DNA from: Blastopirellula marina
Lineage (GTDB): Bacteria; Planctomycetota; Planctomycetia; Pirellulales; Thermoguttaceae
Direction of reading: 5' to 3'
Length of the DNA stretch: 64,000 nucleotides
NCBI GenBank assembly: GCA_020721965.1
Contig: DYLS01000008.1
Coordinates: forward strand, 1-64,000
This document shows positions 53,695 through 62,947 of the stretch, one piece after another. The notes under the pieces are model-generated. The model ran no database searches and had not been told where the DNA came from. It saw only the letters and a program-made list of their open reading frames with translations. Positions within the stretch are counted from its first letter, which is position 1. Each line of letters opens with the position of its first letter. The position numbers and the translations under genes were made by a program.

Positions 53695-55158
53695 GTGGCA
53701 ACCCTTTTTATCACTATCCTCGTGGTCGCATCGATCGCCCTTCAGGCGATTGCCGCCGGGCTGGCGTGGTACGCCGCGCGGGAATCCCGGATCGGGTGGC
53801 CCTGGCTCTTGGTCTGTGCCGCCTTGGTTCTGATGGGCGTTCGGCGAGGCCTGGCCCTCGGTGAGTGGTGGGTCGCCGGCGTGCAGCCGGTCCCGCTCCC
53901 AGAGATCGTCGCGCTGATAATCTCCCTCCTGACGCTGCTTGGTGTGTGGGGCCTTCGCCCAAGCCTCGCCTCTGCCCACCGCTACTCGACCTTCCTGGCG
54001 ATGGAGGCGCATCGCCTGAACAGCGTTCTCGAAGGGCTGCCCGGCCTGGTCTATCGCTGCCGCAACGACCCTCAGTGGACGATGGAGTACATCAGTCAGG
54101 GTTGCCGATCCTTGACGGGTTACACACCAGAGGACCTGCTGGGCAATCGACGCATCTCCTATGCCGAGCTGATCGAGCCGGAAGATCGGGAGCCGGTGTA
54201 TCGGGCCGTACAAGAGGCGCTGGCGGAACGTCGCCCGTACCGCCTGGTCTATCGCATTCGCGATGCCAACGGTGCCGTCAAATGGGTCTGGGAGCAAGGG
54301 GAGGGCATATTCGATCGCGAAGGTGAACTCCTCTACCTCCACGGCTACATCTCCGACGTCACCGAGTGGCAGAGGATTCAAGAGGAATTGGAACGGGCAA
54401 AGTCTGCCTGGGAACAAGATCGCGAGGTATGGCAGCAGGAGGAACACCGCCTGCTCAACGAGTGGGTACAACGCACCGATCACCTCAGCGAAATCTTGGC
54501 CTACGAGATTCACGATGGCTTCGTCCAACAAGCCTCGGCGGCCCTGATGCACTTGCAGTCTTTGGGATACGTCCAGCGGGAGCGCCCCGACGAAGCCGCA
54601 GCGGTGCTGGATCGGGCGGTCCGCCTGCTTCGCGAGGCGATCGACGAGGCCCGGCGGATGATCGATGGCTTGCGGCCGGTAGCCCTCGATCGGGGCACAC
54701 TCTTCGATGCCCTGCGCGATCTCTGCCGCCAATTGAGTGAACCAAGCGGCATCTCGATCCGCTTCACCTCCGATGCCGAGATGCTCCGTTTGGCCCCGCC
54801 CATCGAAAACAACGTGTACCGCACCGTGCAAGAGGCAGTCCAGAACGCCGTGCACCACAGCGATTCGCGGGAGATCGACGTTCGCGTGACCCACGAGGGA
54901 AACCAGTTGCGGATTCTGGTCCGCGACTGGGGAAAGGGTTTCGATATGTCGCAGGCCCATCCCAGGCACTTCGGCCTGTCCGCTATTCGCGATCGCGCGC
55001 GGATGCTGGGCGGTACCGCATCCATCGTCTCGGCTCCCGGCCAGGGGACCACGGTCTGCGTGACGATTCCGCTAAATACCGGGTCGCCCTCGGCAGGGAG
55101 TTCCCCGAACGTGGCCCCCGCCCCGTTCTCGGAGCCGACCTCCTCGAACCACGGTTGA
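53695..55158 (+). CDS. PAS-domain membrane histidine kinase, HisKA_3 (NarX/UhpB) type
   Basis: 487 residues from GTG 53695; GTG 53629 is an alternative but its leader overlaps an inverted repeat. Three hydrophobic segments occupy residues 1-~88 (ATLFITILVVASIALQAIAAG, WPWLLVCAALVLMGV, VALIISLLTLLGVWGL; the first is split for length). A PAS domain follows (VYRCRNDPQWTMEYIS, GYTPEDLLGN, HGYISDVTEWQ). Next is a coiled coil and the dimerisation helix with phospho-acceptor His in YEIHDGFVQQAS. The ATPase has N box VQEAVQNAVHHSD, D box VRDWGKGFD and G box FGLSAIRDRARMLGG. No response regulator is adjacent, so it is an orphan kinase here. Confidence 0.87.
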   Translation: MATLFITILVVASIALQAIAAGLAWYAARESRIGWPWLLVCAALVLMGVRRGLALGEWWVAGVQPVPLPEIVALIISLLTLLGVWGLRPSLASAHRYSTFLAMEAHRLNSVLEGLPGLVYRCRNDPQWTMEYISQGCRSLTGYTPEDLLGNRRISYAELIEPEDREPVYRAVQEALAERRPYRLVYRIRDANGAVKWVWEQGEGIFDREGELLYLHGYISDVTEWQRIQEELERAKSAWEQDREVWQQEEHRLLNEWVQRTDHLSEILAYEIHDGFVQQASAALMHLQSLGYVQRERPDEAAAVLDRAVRLLREAIDEARRMIDGLRPVALDRGTLFDALRDLCRQLSEPSGISIRFTSDAEMLRLAPPIENNVYRTVQEAVQNAVHHSDSREIDVRVTHEGNQLRILVRDWGKGFDMSQAHPRHFGLSAIRDRARMLGGTASIVSAPGQGTTVCVTIPLNTGSPSAGSSPNVAPAPFSEPTSSNHG

Positions 55159-55440
55159 CGCCCGGCGCCGCCAGCCACCACCAAGCCCGCCGCTAATGGA
55201 GCCACCAGTCGGCAGGCGACGCGGGCAGGCCGATCGTTCGCGAATCCCCTCCATCGCTGAGGCAAGCCTTACGAAGCATCGCAAGCGATTGCAACCATGC
55301 CAAACACTCTCTGCTCCTCGATAGCGCCACGCCATCCCGCAGCATGACCCGCACCCGCGTATCGCGATCCGAGGATCCGCCAATCACGGAGGGAGGGGAA
55401 AAACCACGCCCACCAGCAGGTTCTTCACGACCAGGTTATC

Positions 55441-55467
55441 TGCGCAAATGTGTCATCTTTTTGCGCA
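55441..55467 (+). promoter_or_regulatory. Inverted repeat TGCGCAAA...TTTGCGCA
   Basis: Perfect 8-bp arms separated by 11 bases, about 190 bases before the PEP-CTERM gene. It may be an operator; no T-run follows. Confidence 0.4.
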
Positions 55468-55620
55468 ATATTTGCTTGTCCAACAAGATCATCGAAGCAT
55501 AATGGAGCGCAGGGAGTGTGTGTTCCACGTCAAGTGAGACACTACACATAAGCAGTGGTTGGTCATGAGGCCGATTTCCTGACGCATTGAGAATAGCTCA
55601 GGCAGGGCCTGCTTGAGCGA

Positions 55621-55636
55621 AAAAGTTTCAACTTTT
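55621..55636 (+). promoter_or_regulatory. 16-base palindrome close to the ribosome site
   Basis: AAAAGTT-TC-AACTTTT, ending ten bases before the CTGGAGGT ribosome site of the PEP-CTERM gene. It could be an operator or a weak leader hairpin. Confidence 0.4.
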
Positions 55637-55659
55637 GTCCAACTCTGGAGGTACGCACT

Positions 55660-56502
55660 ATGACTCAGCAAAAGCCATTACTGATGTTGGCCGCGGCGGG
55701 CTTGATCGTATTCGGCTCCGCGGCTCAGGGGGCCATCATCTCGCACCGCTACAGCTTCGACGGGAATGCCAACGACTCTGTCGGCAATGCCGACCTGACG
55801 CTCAATGGCAGTGCTGCGATCAGCGGCAGCGTGCTGGATCTGCCTGGTGGAACCACCCGCACCAACAACGCATCTGCCACCGGGGGATCGCTTACGGAAT
55901 TGGCCAGCACGATCAACAGCAGCAGCGCCATCACCATAGAAGCCTGGTTCAACCAGGACGCCCAAACCGGCTGGGCGAAGATATTCATGGCCGGTAACAG
56001 TACTGGCGAATACGAATACTTGGACATCACGCCGTATCGTGGGAACACGACACAATTGGGAATCACGATCAATGACTCGTCCCATGATGAGGCCGTATTG
56101 GGCAGCCAAACGCTAGGCACCGACACCGAGCACTACGTGGCAGCGATCTGGGATACGACCACGGGCTACATGTCGATCACCGTGGGCCAGGTTGGAGGCA
56201 CGCTGACCACCTACACCGCGACCATGGGTGGGAACACGCTCGCAGACATCCCGATCAATGAGTTCTACCTTGGTTCCGCGGTCGGGTTTGGTGATCCCGA
56301 CTTCAACGGCCAGATCGATGAGTTGCGGATCTGGAAAGGCGTGCTGACGGGTGATGAGATTACGCGCAACTTCGAGGCCGGCCCGAATTCCATCGTTCCG
56401 GAGCCGAGCACGGTGATGGGCATGTCATCCTTGTTGGCCTCGATGGGCATCGGCGCTGCCTGGCGACGCATACGCGTTGCCCGTCGGCGACACAAAGGCT
56501 GA
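55660..56502 (+). CDS. Secreted LamG-domain protein with PEP-CTERM sorting signal
   Basis: 280 residues. Signal peptide to about residue 24 (ending AAQGA). The body is a concanavalin-like LamG domain: IISHRYSFDGNANDSVGNADL, SSSAITIEAWFNQDA and FNGQIDELRIWKGVLTGDEI. The C terminus is a complete PEP-CTERM signal: VPEPST, a hydrophobic stretch (VMGMSSLLASMGIGAAW) and a basic tail RRIRVARRRHKG. An exosortase should process it; none is in the window. Likely surface- or matrix-associated carbohydrate binding. A GGAGGT ribosome site precedes the ATG. Confidence 0.92.
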   Translation: MTQQKPLLMLAAAGLIVFGSAAQGAIISHRYSFDGNANDSVGNADLTLNGSAAISGSVLDLPGGTTRTNNASATGGSLTELASTINSSSAITIEAWFNQDAQTGWAKIFMAGNSTGEYEYLDITPYRGNTTQLGITINDSSHDEAVLGSQTLGTDTEHYVAAIWDTTTGYMSITVGQVGGTLTTYTATMGGNTLADIPINEFYLGSAVGFGDPDFNGQIDELRIWKGVLTGDEITRNFEAGPNSIVPEPSTVMGMSSLLASMGIGAAWRRIRVARRRHKG

Positions 56503-57066
56503 CTAGGCCAACAACACGCGTCGAACCATCGGGCCGCGCCGCATTTGAGCCTACAAGGAAGCAGGGTAAAACTGTTCACGGGGGGCGTGCTTTGTCATGC
56601 CCGCCGGCCCCCCAGGGCAGCGGCCCGACGAGCGTAATTTATAGCCGATCATACGGGCTCTCGTCACCGGCAAACGGGTCGTTTTCTTGTCATTTCGAGC
56701 AAAGTGCCTGTCATTTCGAGCGGAGCGAGAAATCTTGCGCAGCGGGAAGTCCTCTCGGCAGAGGCAAGATTTCTCCCCGCTACCGCTCGTCGAGATGACA
56801 ATCGTGACAGTCGTCGAAATGACGCTGCTGGCGATCGTCGAATTGCCACTCCTGACGCTCGTCGCACTGGCTTGCCCCGGTTTTTTGTACCACGTGTTAT
56901 GCGAGTTCGCTCCGGGTAGCAGGCGATAGATCAAGTGCAGGGGATGGGCTGGGGTTGGGTGGCCGAGGGGTGAGCGTAGCGAAGTCCGAACCCGCACAAC
57001 CGGCGGCAAATTCGGCCGTCGCACCGGATGTGGATTTTGGTCGAGAAGCCCCGCGGGACCAGCCGC
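56503..57066. other. Intergenic region with an inverted-repeat element
   Basis: 564 bases. It holds the element at 56709-56799. The ORF of the SBBP gene continues to 56931 in its original frame, but after the suspected frameshift that part (56931-57066) is probably not coding. Confidence 0.4.
56709..56799. repeat. Inverted-repeat element with TGTCATTTCGAG ends, second copy
   Basis: Left end TGTCATTTCGAGCGGAGCG and right end CGCTCGTCGAGATGACA are inverted; inside lie GAGAAATCTTGC and GCAAGATTTCTC. Matches the element at 32781-32876 in plan. Confidence 0.7.
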
Positions 57067-59996
57067 TTACAGCGGCAGCCAGCCGGAACCGATAACCAGC
57101 GTCGTGTGGACGGGGGGCGACACCTCATCCATATGATCCGCCCCGCCCGTGCTATCGCGGAGCTTGACCGTCTCGAAAAGCTCCACTTGATGCCGCAGCA
57201 CACGCCCCCCCGAGGAGTCCACTCGATACAGCCGAATGATGTCCCCCACCACCTCCGCCAGCTCATCACCAGGGGTGTCCCACAACGCGGCCTTGTCCGA
57301 TCCCGCAGAGGGCACGCCTCCGTCTCCCGCCTGGGCAAAGACCTGATCGAAATAACGCGCCGTGATGCGGTACCTCCCCCCCCAGTCACCTGATCGAACA
57401 TCTCGCTCTTGTTGGACTTGCCGTGGAACTCGTCCTTCAGCGGTGAATCATAGAGAGTTGCCACGTCCGTCCCACCAGAAATGGCATACGCCGTGATAAA
57501 CGCCACGTCCCGAAGCTCCACAGCGAACCCCAGCCCCGAGAATTGCGCCAGCCCGTAGCGCGCCTGAAGCCGATCCTCGCCCTCCGAGCCCCACAGGATG
57601 GCCTGATCGTTCTCTCCCGAGGCGAACACGGCCACCTCCTCCGCCAGCTTCGCCCGATGATAAAGCACGCCGGGCACAATCACCTTCGCGTGATGGTATT
57701 GCGGCTCCGACTTGAACTTGACGACCAACTCCCCGCTAGCGTCCACACGGTGATCGTAAAACTCCACCCGATCCTGGCCGCCTGAAGTGGCGTAAAAATG
57801 AACCTCCTCTACTTCGTGCCAATCCATCGGTGGGGCTGAACCGCCGCTGTCCCAATCACCCACACCGGGATAGAGCCGCACCGTATCGTTCCCCGCCCCG
57901 TCGCGGAGGATGATCGCGTCCCACCCGGTCCCCGCCTCGAAGCGGAACAAGGCGGCTTGGCTGGGACTGGGCAGGGAATAGGCGACTCCGTTGATGGTCA
58001 CCGTGCCACTGGCCCCATTCACCTCCAGCAGGTCCGCCCCCGACGTGCCAAAGCCGATCCAGCCGGAGGGATCTTGCACGAGCAGATTCGCGAGCCGCAG
58101 GTCGAAAGACGTCGCATTGCCACGCAGATCGAGGAAGTACTCCTGACCGCCGACGACCTCCCCATCCAAGCGCGGCGCCGCGGCAGGGAAGGCAAACTCC
58201 GCCAAGGGCACGTCGCTCGGTTCGCCGAGAGGGTTGTGATCGTAAAGCCGGGCAGACAGCTCCGCCCCTCCCACCAGATTCAGGGCCTCCACCGTCAAGA
58301 CACCACTCCGCGTTGGCACCAACCGGAATAGCCGCTCTCCCAATGCCCCCATCGTCAGGTCGGGCAATACCACAAGGTCGGTGTCTCCCAGCTCTTCCAA
58401 CGGCGGAGATGGAGTAACCCGCAGCAAGAAGCCGTCGCGAACCCCTTGGAATGCGTCGGGCGGAACGAGGAATGGCCAATCCGATGAGGCTGTTCCCCCG
58501 ACCACGAGGACCGCACCGGAGCCGCCGTCGATTACAGTTCGGGCGGAGTCGAGATCGCCACCGCCCAAATAGGTCTTCCAGTCGGGCGTACCGTCAGCCC
58601 TGAGCCGGAGGAGGCAACCGTCGGTGGTGCCATTCAGGGTGTCATCGAGGCCGCCGCTGCACCAGTTGGGCGAGTAGGTGGTGCCCGCCAAAAAGACCCC
58701 GTCGTCAGGGCGTACCAACAGTCGGCCGCTCTGTTCGTCGAGGGTGCCGCCCAACAGCGTCGTCCAGGCGACGGAGCTGCCGTCGTCGGCGAGGGAGGTC
58801 ACAAACAGGTCCTTGCCGCCAGCGTAGGTCCCGGTGGTGATGCCGATCGGCCAATCACCGGATTGAGTCTCACCGGCAATCACGATTCGGCCGGAGGGGT
58901 CCGTGGCGACAGACGCGGCGCTATCCTCGCCCGATCCGCCCAGGTAAGTGGACCACCATCTCTGCCCGCTCGCGGACGCCCTCAGGGCATAGCCGTCGAA
59001 GGCCCCGCCGAGATAGTTGGTTTGCACACCGCCGTGGACCCAGCCGGAGGAAGACGTCTTTCCCACGACCACGACGTCGCCATTCGAGGATAAGACCAGG
59101 TCGGTGGCGGTGTCCCATGCGTTGCCGCCCAGATAGCTGGCCCACAATCGCGCCCCGTTGGGGGACAACTTCGCCAGAAAGCCGTCGAATATCCCGCCGT
59201 TATAGCTGGAGTCGAAGCCCAGATAACCCCAACCGGAGGAGCCGGTCGTGCCGGCCACGAAGATATTGCCGCCAGCATCGAGTGTCAGGGCCTCGGCGCC
59301 GTCGTAGGCCGTTCCCCCCAGGTACGTGGACCACACGTGCATTCCCTGCGAGGAGATTTTGGCCACAAAGGCATCGCCGTAACCGCCGTAGGCAGTATCG
59401 TATCCACCAGAGACCCAGCCGGCCGATCGCGTGACCCCGGCCACGAAGACGTTGCCTTGAGCATCGACGGCCAGGCCCCGCGCCCCGTCATCGCCATCCC
59501 CGCCCAGGTAGGTAGACCACACCAAGGCACCGGGAGCCGTGAGTTTGGCGACGAAGGCATCCCCGCTGCCTCCCCACGTGCTGTCGAATCCACCGGCGAT
59601 CCAACCAGCCGAATACGTGGTCCCGGCAACAATCCAATTTCCCTCGGCATCGCGTGCCACGGCCGAGATTTCGTCCCAATCCGTACCGCCCAGCAGACGG
59701 CTCGTGCCAACCGACCCGGCGGCCCCGGGCGAGAAAGTCGTCACGAGCGGCGCCCCTGCCTGCGTGGCGGCTGCCGTGGCTGGCCCGTCCGCGCCGAACG
59801 AACCGACAAAGCCCGTCCCGGACTGCACCGACAAGAGACAACGCGGTTCGAGGTGTTCGCATTGCGGGCGAAGATACGGCCGCCCCGAAGCCTTGCCGAA
59901 ATGCCGCGAGACGCGCCCGTTGCCCGCGTGCATTCGCCGCCGGAACCCCCAGTATCCGAAGCGCGAGCCAAGCGTCCACCATCGCCAAGGTCCCAT
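57067..59996 (-). CDS. Large SBBP-repeat surface protein with planctomycete LEPRxLLS motif, frameshifted near the C terminus
   Basis: About 975 residues from ATG 59996 (AGGAGGTG eight bases upstream). An N-terminal Arg/Trp-rich leader ends in HLEPRCLLS near 50, the planctomycete export motif. Next come many ~50-residue SBBP propeller repeats of the form TYLGGxxxDxAxxLAVDAxGNxxVAGxTxSxGW. A beta-rich region follows. At a run of eight G on the coding strand (57376-57383) the frame changes quality: before it, EMFDQVTGG; after it the original frame is Arg/Cys-rich, while the alternative frame reads RYRITARYFDQVFAQAGDGG, then DELAEVVGDIIRLYRVD, and stops at 57067. One extra G would restore it. The original frame would end at 56931. 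Probable surface or adhesin-like protein. Confidence 0.8.
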
Positions 59997-60020
59997 GAAT
60001 GACACCTCCTGCCCGACTTG

Positions 60021-61548
60021 TCAATCATTAGTTGTGCGTCCCTGGAACTCCAGACTTACGTCCGTGGCCCCGTCGATGATATTGCCGGTCGTCAGTTGTC
60101 GCACGACGAGATTGGCCACAGATCCGGAGCTGTCCCGAAACTCCAGGCACACGCGACCACCGCGGTGCGCGTAGAGCCGATGCGTGAGCGCGGCACGGTC
60201 CGCGATAAATGCCTCGAAGAGCGAGCCTTGCCGGAATACGCGCAGCTTGACCGGACGCTTCGCGTCGATCGGCACCGGCACCGTTTCCAGCACGCGGTCG
60301 ACATCCCACTTGGAGATCGGCCGCAGGTCAACGCAATCAAGCCGCGGACGGAACGAGAGTTGGTAGCCTTGCAGCAGGTCCGGCGTGGCGTTGAAAAGCA
60401 GGTGGAACTCGGCATCCTCAACGTCGAGCGTCACATCGGCTTCCAGGTAGAACTCGTCCGGCCACGGGCCGAGCAGGAGCGTTCCGCCGTTCGGGTTCGA
60501 ACTGCGTGCCGTTGCGCCTCCCGCCAGCTCCCACTGGCTGACCAGGGTCTGTGCGTCGTCTAGGGGGGCGCGGGCTGCGGCCGGTGCCGACGCATTCATC
60601 GCGGCAACGATCTCCTCGGCCGGCCGTTGGGTAATGGAGCCGTCCGCATGGAAAACCCATTGGCGCGGCACGGCGAGCGGGCCGCCGTAACCCCACGTGC
60701 CCAGATCGGTCTCGCCCTGGACGTCCGCGATAAACGGGAAGCTGATCCAGCGTCGGCCGTCCCAGGCCGGCCGCGAACCGGCTGCGGCGAAGCTTGATCC
60801 CAGGTCGCGGACGGGCGGACGCCGCCACGGCCCTTCGAGCGCATCGGCCACGCGGTAACGCGTATGACGCTGGAGATAGATCAGATACCACCGGTTCGCG
60901 TGCTCGATCACCTGAGGGCAGTCGGTGTGTGGCCCGATGTCCGGCGCCCACAAGGGCGGCGCGAGCCGCCAGTTCAGCAAGTCCTCGCTCTTGGCCACTC
61001 CGACGCAGCCGCCGCGTTGGGCGGGCCGATCCGGCTGGCGTGTTCCAAAGAGCATCCACCCATTTCCGCTCGGCCCGGTTGAAGAAGACGAAGGGATCGC
61101 GGAAATCCGCCGTGACATACAGCTTGTCGTCGCCGCTCACCACTGGATTGCCGGCGTGTTGCGTCCACTGTTCCAGATCTGTGCTCGTAGCCAGGCAGAT
61201 GTTCTGGCTCCCCGTGTAGAAGAAGTAGTGCATCCCGCCGTGTTCCACGACGCAGCCGGTCGCGCCGCCAAAAGGCGTTGCCGGACGCCTCTCCCAATGG
61301 ATAAGATCCCGTGTTGTGAAATGGCCGAAGTGCGGCATCCACATACAAAACAAGTGCCAGACGCCGTCCTTGTAGAAGGGAAACGTGTCTCCAAAGGGGC
61401 GCCCCTCGGGCAGAAAGAACGGATTCGGTGCCGCGGGAAACGCGGTCGTGGACGGAGTCGCAGCGGCGGCGAGCGTTGGCAGGCAGGCCATTCCGGCTTG
61501 GCTGACGATGAGGAAGGCCGCGAAATAGATCGGACTCCGGCTTGCCAT
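60021..61548 (-). CDS. GH32/GH43-superfamily glycosidase, frameshifted
   Basis: The coding region is split over two frames. It starts at ATG 61548 (AGGAGAA upstream) with a signal peptide (YFAAFLIVSQAGMACLPTLA). Residues ~35-160 hold the first propeller blades (FGDTFPFYKDGVWHLFCMW, HFTTRDLIHWERRP, then TADFRDPFVFF with the RDP motif). Near 61055-61066, at GGGTGG on the coding strand, the frame must shift: the downstream ORF continues the fold as WMLFGTRQPDR, SEDLLNWRLAPPLW and TDCPQVIEHANRWYLIYLQ, and ends in a beta-sandwich (YLEADVTLDVEDAEFHLLF, KRPVKLRVFRQGSLFEAFI). Removing one G restores a ~500-residue protein. Either a pseudogene or an assembly error. Substrate (fructan or other) is not determined. 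Confidence 0.75.
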
Positions 61549-61726
61549 AAGGGTTCTCCTCAGTGTCGTCACCGAAGATTATATCACGAGCGGGTACCGT
61601 CTGCCGAGCACCGTTCTCAGCAAGTTTTCCTGAAGATTGTCAGGCAATCCATATTTCCTCCCCACACGCAGCCATTCCACCACCGCAATCCGTTTCCTGA
61701 ATTGCCTAGGCAAGCATTATGTTCCA

Positions 61727-62719
61727 CTATGTTCCCGGAATTTCCCCAAGATGCTGGATGGCCTGGAACGCGGGCTTGCGCTTGCCGACCGTCCAGACGC
61801 CGTTGCGATTCTCAAGCTTGACCAGGCCGTAATGTGCCTCACCGCCCTGGGAATACGGCTCGTCGAGCAGTTCGTAAACGAAGTAGGCCTTGACGATACC
61901 GCTCTCGCGCAGCTTCGTGATCTGGTCCGTGAGGTAGTCGGCCTGGGCCTCTCCCGGGTCGTCCATGTCGCCGTTGCGACGGTTCCCTTCTGTAATCCAC
62001 ACCTCCTTGCCCCAGGACCTGAGTTTCTCTAGGACATTCCAAGTGCCGCTGTAGCTTTGCTTGGGTGCGGTGATGTCGCCCATGTCCGAGTACCAGTGCC
62101 AGGCGACGATCTCGAAGGGCACCACGTCGTCGACCAGGCGGTCGATGAAGCCGAAGTGAAGCCACCCGGCGCAGTTGATCATGCGTCTCGCCCCAGGGTC
62201 GCCCTCATGAATGCCTTCGGCCAATCCGCGGAGCATTTCGCACACGGCGACGTACTGGTGGAAGTCGTAGTCGGAGCGGGTCGAGCCGTCGCGATCGCCC
62301 CCGTTGGGCCACTTGGTCATCACGCGGCCATCCAACTCGTTGCTCAACTCGTAGTGGGTGATTCGGCCGCGGTAGCGTGAAGCAACGACCTTGCCGTACT
62401 CGAAGGCCAGGCGGCGAATCTCACGGATGTCGCCGTTGGCAACCGAGACATCGGGAAACAAGACTGGCAGGAGCTGGATGCCCTTCGCTTCGGCGGCGGC
62501 GACAAGTGCGTCGTGCTGGGAGAAGTCATAGCCGGGCCCCCAGTCCGTCCGGTACCAGCGGACGCCGAGTTCGCACAGAAGGTCCATCTGCTGATCGAGC
62601 GGAACGGCGCGGTAGCCTTCCTGCTGATGCGGATGGCCGTTCACGCCCAGGATGAATGGGGTATCCGGGGCGCCGGCGAATAACCAAGTGGTGATGAAGC
62701 ACAGGGCCATGCAATGCAT
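61727..62719 (-). CDS. Clan GH-A glycoside hydrolase (GH39/GH5-like)
   Basis: 330 residues. A short hydrophobic leader (CMALCFITTWLFAGA) suggests export. TIM-barrel features: LCELGVRWYRTDWGPGYDF, the acid/base Glu in HYELSNELDG (NE motif near 127), WHWYSDMGDI and the nucleophile Glu in VWITEGNRRNG near 242. The family cannot be fixed; GH39-like is the nearest match in pattern. It lies next to the GH32-like gene, and both may serve extracellular polysaccharide breakdown. The inverted-repeat element at 62761-62927 ends 41 bases before the start codon. Confidence 0.8.
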   Translation of the reverse strand: MHCMALCFITTWLFAGAPDTPFILGVNGHPHQQEGYRAVPLDQQMDLLCELGVRWYRTDWGPGYDFSQHDALVAAAEAKGIQLLPVLFPDVSVANGDIREIRRLAFEYGKVVASRYRGRITHYELSNELDGRVMTKWPNGGDRDGSTRSDYDFHQYVAVCEMLRGLAEGIHEGDPGARRMINCAGWLHFGFIDRLVDDVVPFEIVAWHWYSDMGDITAPKQSYSGTWNVLEKLRSWGKEVWITEGNRRNGDMDDPGEAQADYLTDQITKLRESGIVKAYFVYELLDEPYSQGGEAHYGLVKLENRNGVWTVGKRKPAFQAIQHLGEIPGT

Positions 62720-62760
62720 TGGACAAAAACTCCAGTTTGGCGCGATCGGTTATGTGTCGT

Positions 62761-62927
62761 CTGGACTTTTGCAAACTGCTCCCCTCTCCCTCTGGGAGAG
62801 GGCCAGGGGGTGAGGGTTTGGTCAAATCAGACAAACAAGGCAAACCATTTTCGCGCCTAATTGCCCACAGGCTAACCCTCTCCTAGGGGCCTAGAGGGGC
62901 TTGTGCCCCCAATTTGCAAAAGTCCAG
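62761..62927. mobile_element. MITE-like element with perfect 15-base terminal inverted repeats
   Basis: Ends CTGGACTTTTGCAAA (62761-62775) and TTTGCAAAAGTCCAG (62913-62927) are perfect inverted copies. Inside is a 9-bp hairpin CCCTCTCCC-TCT-GGGAGAGGG (62782-62802). No ORF and no obvious target duplication are seen. It sits in the gap between two minus-strand genes. Confidence 0.65.
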
Positions 62928-62947
62928 TATTAATTGCCCTCACAGGA

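Larger units (their letters stand above)
55159..55659. other. Intergenic region with two palindromes upstream of the PEP-CTERM gene
   Basis: 501 bases, AT-richer than the surroundings from about 55430. Two inverted repeats are listed separately. No gene is supported. Confidence 0.45.

Noticed and set aside
55599-55617. Sigma-54 promoter (GG...GC) before the PEP-CTERM gene
   Set aside because: The GG and GC are 10 bases apart instead of the required 12.
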